DNA from: RPQJ01 sp963744735 | Lineage (GTDB): Bacteria > Pseudomonadota > Gammaproteobacteria > Steroidobacterales > Steroidobacteraceae | Direction: 5' to 3' | Length of the DNA: 64,000 nt | Assembly (NCBI GenBank): GCA_963744735.1 | Contig: CAVUVH010000001.1 | Location: forward strand, 186,001 to 250,000 | In this document: one piece after another, positions 35,077 to 43,708 of the stretch | Numbering within the stretch: the first letter of the stretch is position 1 | Layout: each line of letters begins with the position of its first letter | The notes under the pieces: model-generated | The model's input: the letters and a program-made list of their open reading frames with translations, nothing else | What the model was told of the DNA's origin: nothing | Databases searched by the model: none | Translations under genes and position numbers: made by a program

Positions 35077-35641
35077 ACAGCTTGCCCAGGTCCACGTCGC
35101 GCTTCTGCTCCTCCGCGAACTCGAGCAACTGGGCCGGCTTGAACTCGAACATGCGCGCGACGATCAGGTCCGGGAAAGTCTGGATGCGGATGTTGTTGAG
35201 GTTGACCGACTCGTTGTACAGCTCGCGGCGGTCGGCGATGGCTTCCTCGATCTCGGTGATGCGCGTCTGCAGGTGGCGGAAGCCATTGTCGGCCTTCAGC
35301 TCGGGATAGTTCTCGGCCAGCGCGAACAGTTGTCCAAGGCCGGCCCGGAGCTGGCCTTCGGCCGCGCCGAGCGCGGCCACGTCGCCGCGGCCCTGCGCCT
35401 TGAAGACCGCCGAACGCGCCTGCATCACGCGCTCGAGCGTGTCCTGCTCGTACTGCATGTAGCGCTTGCAGGTCTCGACCAGCTTCGGCAGCTCGTCGTG
35501 GCGCTGGGTCAGCAGCACGTCGATGTTGGCCCAGGCCTTGCGCACGTTCTCGCGCAGGGCCACCAGGCCATTGTAAATGCGCACGAAATACACGGCCGCC
35601 ACGAACAGCAGCGCGAGCAGCAACAACAGCATCACGAACAT
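35069..35641 (-). CDS. lemA: LemA family protein
   Basis: 190 residues with one N-terminal transmembrane helix (MFVMLLLLLALLFVAAVYFVRIYNGLV) and a long four-helix coiled bundle. NVRKAWANIDVLLTQRHDELPKLVETCKRYMQYEQ and YPELKADNGFRHLQTRITEIEEAIADRRELYNESVNLNNIRIQTFPD are the LemA signature blocks. The cellular role is not established. It is followed by the GIDE gene. The 121 bases to the divergent carbonic-anhydrase gene must contain both promoters, but none is clear. Confidence 0.92.
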   Translation of the reverse strand: MFVMLLLLLALLFVAAVYFVRIYNGLVALRENVRKAWANIDVLLTQRHDELPKLVETCKRYMQYEQDTLERVMQARSAVFKAQGRGDVAALGAAEGQLRAGLGQLFALAENYPELKADNGFRHLQTRITEIEEAIADRRELYNESVNLNNIRIQTFPDLIVARMFEFKPAQLLEFAEEQKRDVDLGKLFG

Positions 35642-35762
35642 GGGTCGCTCCCGGTCAGGTCAGGTCGCGGGGCCGGCGCCCCGAAGTCCCGCAAGATTGC
35701 CGTCCCGGGGCCCGCAGCGTCTACACTGCAAGCCCCCGTTCGTGACGATTTCGAGTGTTTGC

Positions 35763-36296
35763 ATGGCCATCCGGACCTATCGCGGCATTTCCCCGACCCT
35801 GGGCGCCGGCGCCTGGATCGATTCCACGGCCGTGGTCATCGGCGACGTCGTGCTGGGCGAGGATGTCTCGATCTGGCCCCTGGTGCTGATCCGCGGCGAC
35901 GTCAACCGGATCCGCATCGGCGCCCGCAGCAACGTGCAGGACGGCAGCATCGTCCACGTGTCGCGGCCATTTCCCGGCAACGAGGCGGGCTGGCCGACGG
36001 TGCTCGGCGAGGACGTGGTCGTGGGTCACCAGGTGGCGCTGCACGGCTGCACGATCGCCGACCGGGTGCTGGTCGGCATCGGTGCAATCGTGCTCGACGG
36101 CGTCGAAGTCGCGAGCGACGTGATCATCGGCGCCGGCAGCGTGGTGACGCCGGGCAAGCGGCTCGAATCCGGCTACCTCTATGTCGGCAACCCGGCGCGG
36201 CGGGTGCGCGAGCTGCGGCCCGAGGAAATCGCGCGCATCCCGAAAATGGCGCGCGACTACGTGACGCTCAAGAACGAGTACGCGCGGCCGCAGTAG
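35763..36296 (+). CDS. Gamma-carbonic-anhydrase-like (YrdA-type) left-handed beta-helix protein
   Basis: 177 residues made almost entirely of hexapeptide repeats (DSTAVVIGDVVLGEDVSIWPLVLIRGDVNRIRIGARSNVQDGSIVHV). His ligands for the trimer-interface metal are seen in IVHV and VVGHQVALHGCTI. It ends with a short C-terminal helix (EEIARIPKMARDYVTLKNEYAR). Family members bind Zn or Fe, but many lack measurable anhydrase activity. Start ATG 35763. Its 3' end overlaps convergent aroE by 29 bases. Confidence 0.88.
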   Translation: MAIRTYRGISPTLGAGAWIDSTAVVIGDVVLGEDVSIWPLVLIRGDVNRIRIGARSNVQDGSIVHVSRPFPGNEAGWPTVLGEDVVVGHQVALHGCTIADRVLVGIGAIVLDGVEVASDVIIGAGSVVTPGKRLESGYLYVGNPARRVRELRPEEIARIPKMARDYVTLKNEYARPQ

Positions 36297-37128
36297 CGAG
36301 CGCCGTCGCGCGGGCATGCAGTGCCTCGAGCACGGGTTGCGTGGCCGGCCGCACGCCGCGCCACTGCAGGAACGCTTCCGCCGCCTGCTCGACCAGCATG
36401 CCCCAGCCCTGCGCCACGCGGCCGGCTCCGTGGGCGCGCGCCCACTGCGTGAACGGCGTCTCGCCGACGCCATAGGCCATGTCGTAGCAGGTGGTCTGCG
36501 GGCCGACGGCGCTGGCCGGGATCGGCGGCACCTCGCCCTTGAGGCTGGCCGAGGTGGCGTTGATGACCAGGTCGAACGGCGCGATCGGCTCGATGCCGTC
36601 GAAGGCCGCGCCACTGATCGCGCCGCGGCCCCGGAACTCGTCGGCAAGCGCCGTCGCGCGCTCCACCGTGCGATTGGCGACGACCAGCGCCGAGGGTTGC
36701 AGCTCCAGCAGCGGTCCGATCGCCCCGCGCGCCGCGCCGCCCGCGCCCAGCAGCAGGATCCGCGGGGCCGCGAGCCGCAGCCCGAGGTTGAGCGTGATGT
36801 CGCGCACCAGCCCGACGCCGTCGGTGTTGTCGCCGATCAGCTCGCCGCCGCGCCGCAGGATCGTGTTGACCGCGTCCGCCTGCTGCGCGCGCGGCGTCAG
36901 CGCATTGACCAGGTCCGCCGCGACGCGCTTGTGCGGCAGGGTGACGTTGGCGCCGCTGCCGCCCTGCTCGAACATGAACTCGAGCACGTCGTGCCGAAAC
37001 TGCTCCGGCGCCGATTCGTGCAGCCGGTACAGCATGTCCTGGCCGGTCTGCCGCGCGAACATCCCGTGGATGAACGGCGACCAGCTGTGCTGCACCGGGT
37101 AGCCGAAAAGCGCGTACGTGTCGGTCAC
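36268..37128 (-). CDS. aroE: Shikimate dehydrogenase
   Basis: AroE reduces 3-dehydroshikimate with NADPH in the aromatic pathway that feeds the trp operon. 286 residues. YALFGYPVQHSWSPFIHGMFA is the substrate-binding N-terminus. GANVTLPHKRVAADLVNALTP carries the catalytic Lys, and the later GELIGDNTDGVGLVRDI the Asp. RILLLGAGGAARGAIGPLLE is the NADP motif. CYDMAYGVGETPFTQWARAHG and GMLVEQAAEAFLQWRG complete it. GTG 37128 overlaps the hemB stop (TAGTG). Confidence 0.95.
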   Translation of the reverse strand: MTDTYALFGYPVQHSWSPFIHGMFARQTGQDMLYRLHESAPEQFRHDVLEFMFEQGGSGANVTLPHKRVAADLVNALTPRAQQADAVNTILRRGGELIGDNTDGVGLVRDITLNLGLRLAAPRILLLGAGGAARGAIGPLLELQPSALVVANRTVERATALADEFRGRGAISGAAFDGIEPIAPFDLVINATSASLKGEVPPIPASAVGPQTTCYDMAYGVGETPFTQWARAHGAGRVAQGWGMLVEQAAEAFLQWRGVRPATQPVLEALHARATALATAAARTRS

Positions 37129-38144
37129 TATCCCTGGTCCCGCAGCCATTGCGCCGCGCGCTTGGCAAAGTACGTCAGGATGCCGTCGGCACCGGCGCGC
37201 TTGATGCAGAGCAGGGACTCGAGCGCGACGGCGCGTTCGTCCAGCCAGCCGTTCTGCGCGGCCGCCATGTGCATCGCGTACTCGCCGCTGACCTGGTAGA
37301 CGAAGGTGGGCGCGCCGAACTCGTCCTTCACGCGCCGCACGATGTCGAGGTACGGCATGCCCGGCTTGACCATGACCATGTCGGCGCCTTCGTCCAGGTC
37401 GAGCGCGACTTCGCGCAGCGCCTCGTCCGAGTTGCCCGGGTCCATCTGGTAGTTGTACTTGTTGCCCTTGCCGAGGTTGCCGGCCGAACCCACCGCATCG
37501 CGGAACGGGCCGTAGTAGCTCGACGCGTACTTGGCGGAGTAGGCGAGGATGCGGGTATGGATGTGGCCCGCGTCCTCGAGCGCCGCACGCACTGCGCCGA
37601 TGCGGCCATCCATCATGTCCGAGGGTGCGACCACGTCGGCGCCGGCCTCCGCGTGCGACACCGCCTGCTGCACCAGCGCGGCCACGGTCACGTCGTTCAT
37701 GACGTAGCCGGTCGCGTCGATGATGCCGTCCTGGCCATGCGTGGTGAACGGGTCGAGGGCGACGTCGGTGACGACACCGAGTTCCGGCACCGCCTGCTTG
37801 ATCGCGCGCACGGCCCGCTGCGCCAGTCCCTGCGGGTTCCATGCCTCGCGTCCGTCCAGGCTCTTGGCCTCGGGCGGGGTCACCGGAAACAGCGCCAGCG
37901 CCGGGATCCCGAGCCGCGCGACCGCCTCGGCCTCGCGCACGAGTTCGTCGATGCTGACGCGCTCGATGCCCGGCATCGACGGGATGGCCACGCGCTGCTT
38001 CGTCCCTTCCATGACGAACATCGGGTAGATGAAATCGCTGGGCGTGAGCGTCGTCTCCCGCATCATGCGGCGGGAGAAGTCGTCGCGGCGCATGCGCCGC
38101 ATGCGGACACGGGGGAACTGGCCGGGGGCGAAGGGATGCGTCAT
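37128..38144 (-). CDS. hemB: Delta-aminolevulinic acid dehydratase (porphobilinogen synthase), Mg-type
   Basis: HemB condenses two ALA molecules to porphobilinogen. 338 residues. DVALDPFTTHGQDG replaces the three-Cys zinc site with Asp residues, so this is the Mg/K-dependent class found in Pseudomonas. VAPSDMMDGRIGAVR, YSAKYASSYYGPFRDA (first Schiff-base Lys) and MVMVKPGMPYLDIVRRV (second) are present. ATG 38144 is preferred because the family N-terminus begins there. It is coupled to aroE and supplies hemC at the window start. Confidence 0.95.
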   Translation of the reverse strand: MTHPFAPGQFPRVRMRRMRRDDFSRRMMRETTLTPSDFIYPMFVMEGTKQRVAIPSMPGIERVSIDELVREAEAVARLGIPALALFPVTPPEAKSLDGREAWNPQGLAQRAVRAIKQAVPELGVVTDVALDPFTTHGQDGIIDATGYVMNDVTVAALVQQAVSHAEAGADVVAPSDMMDGRIGAVRAALEDAGHIHTRILAYSAKYASSYYGPFRDAVGSAGNLGKGNKYNYQMDPGNSDEALREVALDLDEGADMVMVKPGMPYLDIVRRVKDEFGAPTFVYQVSGEYAMHMAAAQNGWLDERAVALESLLCIKRAGADGILTYFAKRAAQWLRDQG

Positions 38145-38245
38145 GGAGGCGGGCGTGGCTGGCGGGTGGATCGCACCTTTATACCCGAGCCGGGCCGACT
38201 GCGAAAAGCGCGGAAAATCCGCAGCCGCACGGGCAGAATCGGCGC

Positions 38246-38888
38246 ATGAGCCGCAAGCCTCCCGTCGAGTCCGTGGTCGAGCCCGCAGCGTGGGTGCCGG
38301 ATGCGCGGCCGCGCTGCGGCTGGTCATTCGTCGGCATGAACGCCGGGTACATGGCCTATCACGACCAGGAGTGGGGCGTGCCGGTGCACGACGACCGGCG
38401 CCTGTTCGAGTTCCTGATCCTGGAGGGCGCGCAGGCCGGGCTCAGCTGGTCGACGATCCTGCGCAAGCGGGACGGCTACCGCGAGGCTTTCGCCGGCTTC
38501 GACCCGGTGAAGGTGGCGCGCTTCGACTGCGCGGCGGATCGACCGGCTGCTGCAGTTCGATGGCATCGTGCGCAACCGGCTCAAGGTGGCCTCCGCCGTC
38601 GGCAACGCCCGCTGCTTCCTCGCCGTGCAGAAGGAATTCGGCAGCTTTGACCGCTACAGCTGGGCTTTCGTCGGCGGCAAGCCGATCGTGAACCGCTGGC
38701 GCGAGATGTCGCAGGTGCCGGCCACGACGCCCGAATCCGACGCCTTCAGCAAGGACCTGCGGCGCCGGGGCTTCAAGTTCGTCGGCTCGACCATCATGTA
38801 CGCGCACATGCAGGCCACGGGCATGGTGAACGATCACCTGGTGACGTGCTTCCGGCACCGGGAAGTCGGGAAAAGGACTAGGGATTAG
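38246..38888 (+). CDS. tag: DNA-3-methyladenine glycosylase I, one frameshift
   Basis: Tag excises 3-methyladenine from alkylated DNA. The first frame has RCGWSFVGMNAGYMAYHDQEWGVPVHDDRRLFEFLILEGAQAGLSWSTILRKRDGYREAF (a zinc Cys and the base-binding pocket). After a shift near 38535 the second frame has LLQFDGIVRNRLKVASAVGNARCFLAVQKEFGSF, then FKFVGSTIMYAHMQATGMVNDHLVTCFRH with the remaining zinc ligands. The span is one base too long, so an inserted base is likely. The stop TAG at 38886-38888 lies inside the following repeat. Confidence 0.92.
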
Positions 38889-38956
38889 GGACTAGGGGTT
38901 AGGGAATGGTAGGGCTGCTATCCACTAGCCCCTAACCCCTAGCCCCTAGCCCCTAC
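38876..38956. repeat. CTAGGG / CCCTAG tandem and inverted repeat between convergent genes
   Basis: Several short units of the type (A)CTAGGG-(A/G)TTAGGG run on the left, and CCCTAA-CCCCTAG units on the right. The arms CTAGGGGTTAGGG and CCCTAACCCCTAG form a perfect 13-bp stem around a 23-base loop. The repeat includes the tag stop codon on one side and the rlmJ stop on the other. Such TAGGG-type palindromes recur in intergenic spaces of some high-GC gammaproteobacteria and may end transcription from both sides. Confidence 0.8.
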
Positions 38957-39804
38957 TCTGCAATCCACCATTCCACGCCGGTGCCGCCGGAGCCCTCGGG
39001 CACCAGCAGACGGTGCAGGTCCGGCAGCAGTTCGGCCAGTCGCGCATCCAGCTGCCATGGCGGGTTGATGATCAGCAGGCCGGCACCACGCATCCCGGCC
39101 GGCGAGTCGTCGGGCAGCACGCTCAGCGTGACATCCAGCACCTTGGTGATGCCGGTGCGCTCGAGCTGGCGGCGAAAGCGCTGCGGCGCCGCGCGTTCCG
39201 TCAGCGGATACCAGACGCAGTACATGCCGGTGGGCCAGCGTTCGTGGGCCATCTCGAGCGCTGCGAGCACCTTGTCGAATTCGCCGTCCGATTCGAACGG
39301 CGGGTCGATCAGCACCAGGCCCCGCTTTTCGCGCGGCGGCAGTTCGGCCTTCATGGTCGCGTAGCCGTCGCCCTCCAGCACGGCCGCCAGCCGCTCGCGG
39401 GCGAACTCCGCGCGCAGCGTCTGCGCCTCGCGCGCGTGGGTCTCGGCCATGACCATGCGGTCCGTGGGCCGGCGCAACTGCGCCACGATCGTGGGCGATC
39501 CGGGATAGGCCGTGATCGGGCTGCGCCCGGGCCCGGCGCAGGCCCGGACCAGGCGCGCATAGCTCGCGATCTCGGGCGGCAGGGCCGACTCGGGGAACTC
39601 GAGCACCCGACCGATGCCCTGCTTGTATTCGCCGCTGCGCTGCGACTCGCCCTGGCTCAGGTCGTAGCGGCCGCCGCCCGCATGCGTGTCCAGGTAGAAG
39701 AACGGCGCAGGCTTTTTCTTCAGGTGCTCGACCAGCATCATCAGCACGACGTGCTTGAGCACGTCGGCGAAGTTGCCGGCATGGAAAGCGTGGCGGTAGT
39801 TCAT
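38953..39804 (-). CDS. rlmJ: 23S rRNA (adenine-2030-N6)-methyltransferase
   Basis: 283 residues, the size of E. coli RlmJ (YhiR). MNYRHAFHAGNFADVLKHVVL is the diagnostic N-terminus. FFYLDTHAGGGRYDL is the SAM-binding motif I, and LVLIDPPFESDGEFDKVLAAL contains the DPPF catalytic motif for adenine N6. GAGLLIINPPWQLDARLAELLPDL is the C-terminal conserved block. It is monocistronic on the minus strand. Confidence 0.95.
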   Translation of the reverse strand: MNYRHAFHAGNFADVLKHVVLMMLVEHLKKKPAPFFYLDTHAGGGRYDLSQGESQRSGEYKQGIGRVLEFPESALPPEIASYARLVRACAGPGRSPITAYPGSPTIVAQLRRPTDRMVMAETHAREAQTLRAEFARERLAAVLEGDGYATMKAELPPREKRGLVLIDPPFESDGEFDKVLAALEMAHERWPTGMYCVWYPLTERAAPQRFRRQLERTGITKVLDVTLSVLPDDSPAGMRGAGLLIINPPWQLDARLAELLPDLHRLLVPEGSGGTGVEWWIAE

Positions 39805-39894
39805 GTCAGGCCGATCCGGTGTTGCGGGTCACGCAGGATGTCGACAAGGGTACTGCAGCGAGCCGGTCGGGGTGCCGCCGCGCACAGGCTCCGC

Positions 39895-39930
39895 AAAAAG
39901 CGAGGGCCCCGGCGTCGCCACCGGGGCCCT
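39895..39930 (-). terminator. Rho-independent terminator after the S8 protease gene
   Basis: On the minus strand, AGGGCCCCGG and CCGGGGCCCT form a 10-bp stem with an 8-base loop, followed by CGC and five T. It lies about 27 bases past the protease stop. Confidence 0.82.
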
Positions 39931-39956
39931 GCAACGGTCTGCCGGCGGTGACCGGA

Positions 39957-41341
39957 TCAGTTCATGACAGCGTCGACGGCTGCATCGGCGGTGATGATGC
40001 CTGCGCCGGTCGCGTTGGCGCCCCAGCACTGCTCCTCGTCGTTGTTCACGACCGCGCAGCCCGGCGCGATCGGCGTGGCTGCGCTCTCCAGCGCCGCTTC
40101 GGCCTGTGCCGCCGTCAACCCCGGCTTTGGCCTGCGCCATCAGGGCGACGATTCCCGCGACGTGCGGCGAGGCCATGCTCGTGCCGGAAAGGTAGAAGAA
40201 GGACAGCTGGCCGTTGGTCTGGTACGGGCCCACCACCCACGAGCCCGGGGCGGCGACGTCCAGGTCCTGCCCCGGCCGAGCGCGGCTGGAGAAATTGGCG
40301 ATGTAGCTGTGGGCCGCGGCGTTGCCTTCCGGCACGTCGACGTTACGCCACCAGCCGACTGGCACGCTGAATTGGCCGATGTAGCCCGACGCCGCCGAGG
40401 AAATGACCGGCGGGTATGCACCCGGATACCCCATCGCGCCCTCGGGGCCCCTGTTACCCGCCGATGCAACGATGATCACGCCCTGGCTGATCGCGTAATC
40501 GATGGCTACCTGCTCGATCCCGTCGAGGCCGCCGCCGCCGAGGCTCATGTTGATGATGACGGGATGCGCTGCGAGCACGGTCCGCTTCAGTTCGGCCACG
40601 TACATGATGCCGCGGGCAATCGTCGAGGACCAGCCCGAGCCGTTCTGGTTCAGCACCTTGACCGGGATGATCGTCGCGCCCGGAGCGACGCCGTTGACGC
40701 TGATCAGGCCCGTCGCACGCTGCAGTAACGGTAGCCGATGATCGTGCTGGTGACATGCGTGCCGTGCGAATCCTGGTCCTGCTGCCACTTGTTCGGCTGC
40801 TCGGAGACCCAACCAAGATTGCCGCCGCCGCCGCCATAGGCGCGCGCGTACTGCGTGGCGATGCGCTCGCCGGGAAGTACGCGCGCCAGCTGCTGAGCAG
40901 GCCGGTGTCGAGCACGGCAACGTAGGTGCCGCTGCCGTCCTGTGCGATCGTGCGACCCGCGGCCCCGTAATTGGTGACATTGATCGCGTCGAGGTTCCAG
41001 GTATTGATGCCGGCCGCACCGAAGTCGGTCGCCAGCAGGGCATTCTGCGGTCCGACGCTGCGCTCGGCATCGGTGTTCGCGGAGGCGACGAACGGCAGCG
41101 ATCGGATCACCGCGAGATCGGCTTCGCGCGCCTGCATCGTGAGCGCATCGATCGCCTCGAGCCGGTCGCGCACGCGGCCGAAGGTCTCCAGCGTCTTGAT
41201 GCGGTCCGCAGTGATGTCGCCCTTGAGCACGACGTTGATGCCGACCAGCTTGCCGGTGGTTCCGGCGGGTGCGGCCATCGCCGCAAACCCAATCGACAGG
41301 CCCGCAGCCAGGCCCACGAATCCGATGAGTGTTTTCTTCAT
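39957..41341 (-). CDS. Secreted S8 (subtilisin-family) serine protease, three frameshifts
   Basis: MKKTLIGFVGLAAGLSIGFAAMA is a Sec signal peptide. An N-terminal inhibitor-like propeptide region (GTTGKLVGINVVLKGDITADRIKTLETFG ... VIRSLPFVASANTDAERS) follows. The catalytic triad is spread over successive frames: Asp in YVAVLDTGL, His in DSHGTHVTSTI and Ser in SGTSMASPHVAGIVALM. The oxyanion block IINMSLGGGG and the end TAAQAEAALESAA ... ITADAAVDAVMN are also typical. Frames change near 40885, 40720 and 40125. It is expected to act outside the cell or in the periplasm. The c-di-GMP riboswitch-like RNA lies upstream on the same strand. Confidence 0.88.
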
Positions 41342-41417
41342 GATGCTCGACCTCGCTCGCACATTTGTTTCTCGGCTGCGCCGCGCGGTCACTGTGACGC
41401 GCGGCACCCTGAAGCAT

Positions 41418-41495
41418 TGCAGCCCGGCCCTCTTGTTCTGTAATGGATCAAGAGCCGTGGCTTTGCGGCCCCGCTTCGCAGCGGGTGTGCCTTTA
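41418..41495 (-). promoter_or_regulatory. c-di-GMP-I (GEMM-I) riboswitch aptamer upstream of the S8 protease
   Basis: Read on the minus strand: GGCACACCCGCU, a GCGA tetraloop, AGCGGGG, then the hallmark CCGCAAAGCCACGG, then the P3 helix CUCUUG ... CAAGAG followed by GGCCGGGC. This is the GEMM-I layout: GGCA core, P2 with GNRA loop, GCAAAGCC core, P3. It begins about 150 bases upstream of the protease start. Compared with the copy at 43608, paired positions change together (U-A to C-G closing P2; G-C to A-U at the base of P3). Between aptamer and gene lies a strong hairpin (GCCGCGCG / CGCGCGGC, 41381-41406) without a U run. Ligand binding is inferred from the family. Confidence 0.88.
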
Positions 41496-41605
41496 GTAAG
41501 ATGGACCCTACCGCCGATGCCGCGCCAAGGCAACTGCGCGAGGCCAACGTCTGGTCGCTTGACATAAGGTCCGATGCTTCGAAGAAGTGCCCAGGTTCGA
41601 TATAG

Positions 41606-41641
41606 AAAAAGGGCACCGGGATCGCTCCCGGGGCCCTTTTT
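41606..41641 (-). terminator. Rho-independent terminator after the PA-domain peptidase gene
   Basis: On the minus strand, GGGCCCCGGGA / TCCCGGTGCCC with a GCGA loop is followed by TTTTT. The plus strand also carries a 5-T tract, so it could work in both directions. It lies 44 bases past the peptidase stop. Confidence 0.85.
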
Positions 41642-41684
41642 GGTCATCAAGCGAGCAACGATGCCATCGCTCGCCCTGGACGGG

Positions 41685-43106
41685 TTACCAGCCGATGTCC
41701 TTAAGCAGCGGGACGGTCAGGTCTTCCGGCGGCAGCAGGCTCTGCGTCAGGTCGCTGTTGATGGAGGGCTCCATCAGCAGGTTGCGGAACGCACTGGTGT
41801 CGTAGTGCGACACGGACGAACCCGCTACGCGAGGATTCGGCGAGTACATCATCACGCGGTCCAGGCTGTCGGCGCCGGCAAGCTGCGACGTGTCCGTGCC
41901 GAGACGCACGACCAGGCCGGTGCTGCGGTCGGACGGGGTTTCGTTCAGCGCCGCCTTCAGCTTATTGCCATCGGCCAGGGTCACGCGAATCGCCGGGATC
42001 GTAACCGTGGGGTCGGCGCCGCCAAGCCCGGCCGGAGGGCCGCCGGCAGCGTTGTCGACCACGATGACACCCACGGCGCCCGCGTTCTGCGCATTCTTCA
42101 CCTTGACGGTAAAGCCGCAGACCCACGATCCACGATCGCGATACGCTGCTTTACGCGGCGTGCGTTCGTCGCATCCAGCGGGGCGCAGGCCAGACCCGTG
42201 CCATTCGGCTGGTCGACGACCTGGCCAGCCTGGCGGGTGAGGCCCGGGTCGGAGAGCAGCGGCCCGAAGGATGCCGCACCCGCGAGGTAGGTGCCCTGCA
42301 CGCCGGCCGGTGCCAGCACGGTAAGTTCAGGGGTGCCGAGGCTGAGTACCGTTGGTGCCGCCGTCGTGACGTTCGAACCCGCCCAGACAAGCTGGCGCGG
42401 ATTGATGGCGGACGCGGCGCGCTCGGCGTTGGTCATCTGCACCCATGCTTGCCGAACGAATTGTCGTACAGGTAGTGATCCCAGATGCTCGGCACGTCAA
42501 GGATTTGCGTGCCCGACGCAGTGCTCGTGAATGTCTGGAAGCCGAGTCCATGACCGAATTCGTGCAACAGCGTCGTGACCAGGTTGACCTGGCCAGCGGG
42601 CACGTTGTTGTCCACGCCCAGGTAGAACGGCGAGCCATCCAGGCATCCAGGATTGCCGAGGTTCGAGTTGAATTGCGCCGCCAATTGCGGGAAACCCGGG
42701 ATGATGTCGAAACCGACGATCTTGTTGGCCAGCGCGAACGGATACCAGGTGTCGGCTTTGGGCAGGGAGTCGTCGTAGAAAATCTGCGTGGCACCGGCGG
42801 ACCCCAGCACCGCGCCGGTCGACGTGCAAGCCAGCGGATTGAACGCCGCCTGCACCAGGATCGGAACAGCGCTGGTCAGGTTGGCGCCCCAGATGTTTGC
42901 AACATAGGCGAACGCGTAGAGTCGCTGTTCACCGAGGGTCGTGCCAGGGTTGCCGCCCACCGGGGCGACGGGAGTGGGGTCGTTGAAGCCTTCGCCCGGG
43001 CCGTCGACATTCAGGATGTTGATCTGCACGGCGGCGCGGCCACCGAGCAGGCCAGCGTTGCGATGACCGCGGCGACGCCGCTGGCGATGCGAGTCTTAGC
43101 GGTCAT
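41685..43106 (-). CDS. Secreted PA-domain zinc metallopeptidase, about three frameshifts
   Basis: ATG 43106 follows an excellent AGGAGG site and opens a signal-peptide-like N-terminus (MTAKTRIASGVAAVIATLA) that shifts frame near 43045. The next frame, VQINILNVDGPGEGFNDPTP to LYDNSF, includes LVTTLLHEFGHGLGFQTF, a zinc HExxH-type site. After a shift near 42445 comes a linker, then near 42105 a shift inside the protease-associated domain (AIVDRGS ... VKNAQNAGAVGVIVVDNAAGGPP). It ends with SVSHYDTSAFRNLLMEPSINSDLTQSLLPPEDLTVPLLKDIGW, typical of this peptidase group. It is probably extracellular and overlaps the small secreted protein gene by 11 bases. Confidence 0.83.
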
Positions 43107-43572
43107 TGGAGACCTCCTGTGCCTGCGCGGCATGGATCGCCGATTCGGCACTGGCCGCATCTGCGGCGCAATCGGTGTGGACATGACCCGTCGACGACTT
43201 GGTCGCGACCGAATTGGACATGAACGATTCGTCGAGCGTCGCAGCGACCATGCCGTTGCTGAGTCGGCGCACCGACACGGCGGCGGGCGCAGCAGCCGGC
43301 GCTGCGGCCGCGTCTTCTGCGGCCATCTCGGCCATTTCCTGTGCCGTCGGGTGCCGCAACTTCCCGGTTTCCTTGTCCTTGAACGCGCGCATGCCGGCGG
43401 ATGCGGCTGCGGGCGATTCGACGGCGGGGGCTGTCGCCTGCGAGATCACCACGTTCGGAAAATTCCAGGCTGCCGCCTGGTTGCCTGCGACGTCTGTCGC
43501 GTTCGCTGCTACGGAGCCCAGGGCTGTCGCAATCGCAACAGCAATGGCCGCATGGGTCGATCGACTGGTCAT
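43096..43572 (-). CDS. Small secreted protein paired with the PA-domain peptidase
   Basis: 158 residues. THAAIAVAIATALGSVAANA is a signal peptide. The mature part has MRAFKDKETGKLRHPTAQEMAEMAAE, an Ala/Pro linker, then VRRLSNGMVAATLDESFMSNSVATKSSTGHVHTDC. The pattern 'F-D-TG-LR-PT-E' followed by 'LSNGM-A-LD' and a terminal 'HTDC' recurs in small exported proteins next to peptidases, but I cannot name a characterised function. It lies directly after the second c-di-GMP aptamer (GAGGGAG before ATG 43572), and its end overlaps the peptidase start. A chaperone, inhibitor or co-secreted partner is possible. Confidence 0.75.
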   Translation of the reverse strand: MTSRSTHAAIAVAIATALGSVAANATDVAGNQAAAWNFPNVVISQATAPAVESPAAASAGMRAFKDKETGKLRHPTAQEMAEMAAEDAAAAPAAAPAAVSVRRLSNGMVAATLDESFMSNSVATKSSTGHVHTDCAADAASAESAIHAAQAQEVSNDR

Positions 43573-43607
43573 GAGTTCTCCCTCGAGGTGTTGCGGCGAC
43601 TGATTCT

Positions 43608-43686
43608 GGCGACCCAGCCCTCTTGTTCTTCTTTTGAATCAAGAGCTGTGGCTTTGCGGCCCCGCCTCGCGGCGGGTGTGCCCTTC
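43608..43686 (-). promoter_or_regulatory. c-di-GMP-I (GEMM-I) riboswitch aptamer upstream of the PA-peptidase unit
   Basis: On the minus strand: GGCACACCCGCC, GCGA tetraloop, GGCGGGG, CCGCAAAGCCACAG, then P3 CUCUUG ... CAAGAG and GGCUGGG. It is nearly the same core as the copy at 41418 but with compensatory changes in P2 and P3 and an unrelated P3 loop, so the structure is conserved and not merely copied. It starts about 115 bases before the secreted-protein ATG, and only about 35 bases separate its end from that ATG. That leaves little room for a terminator, so translational control of the RBS is more plausible. Transcription must begin just after hemF. Confidence 0.88.
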
Positions 43687-43708
43687 GACCGATGCCGTGG
43701 GACCGAAA

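Noticed and set aside
36268..37842. An apparent fusion of aroE with a 230-residue upstream extension
   Set aside because: The extension is antisense-like nonsense in another frame of hemB; AroE begins at GTG 37128.
38876..38956. A possible CRISPR or telomere-like array
   Set aside because: The units are 6-7 bases, imperfect and palindromic, with no unique spacers and no cas genes nearby.
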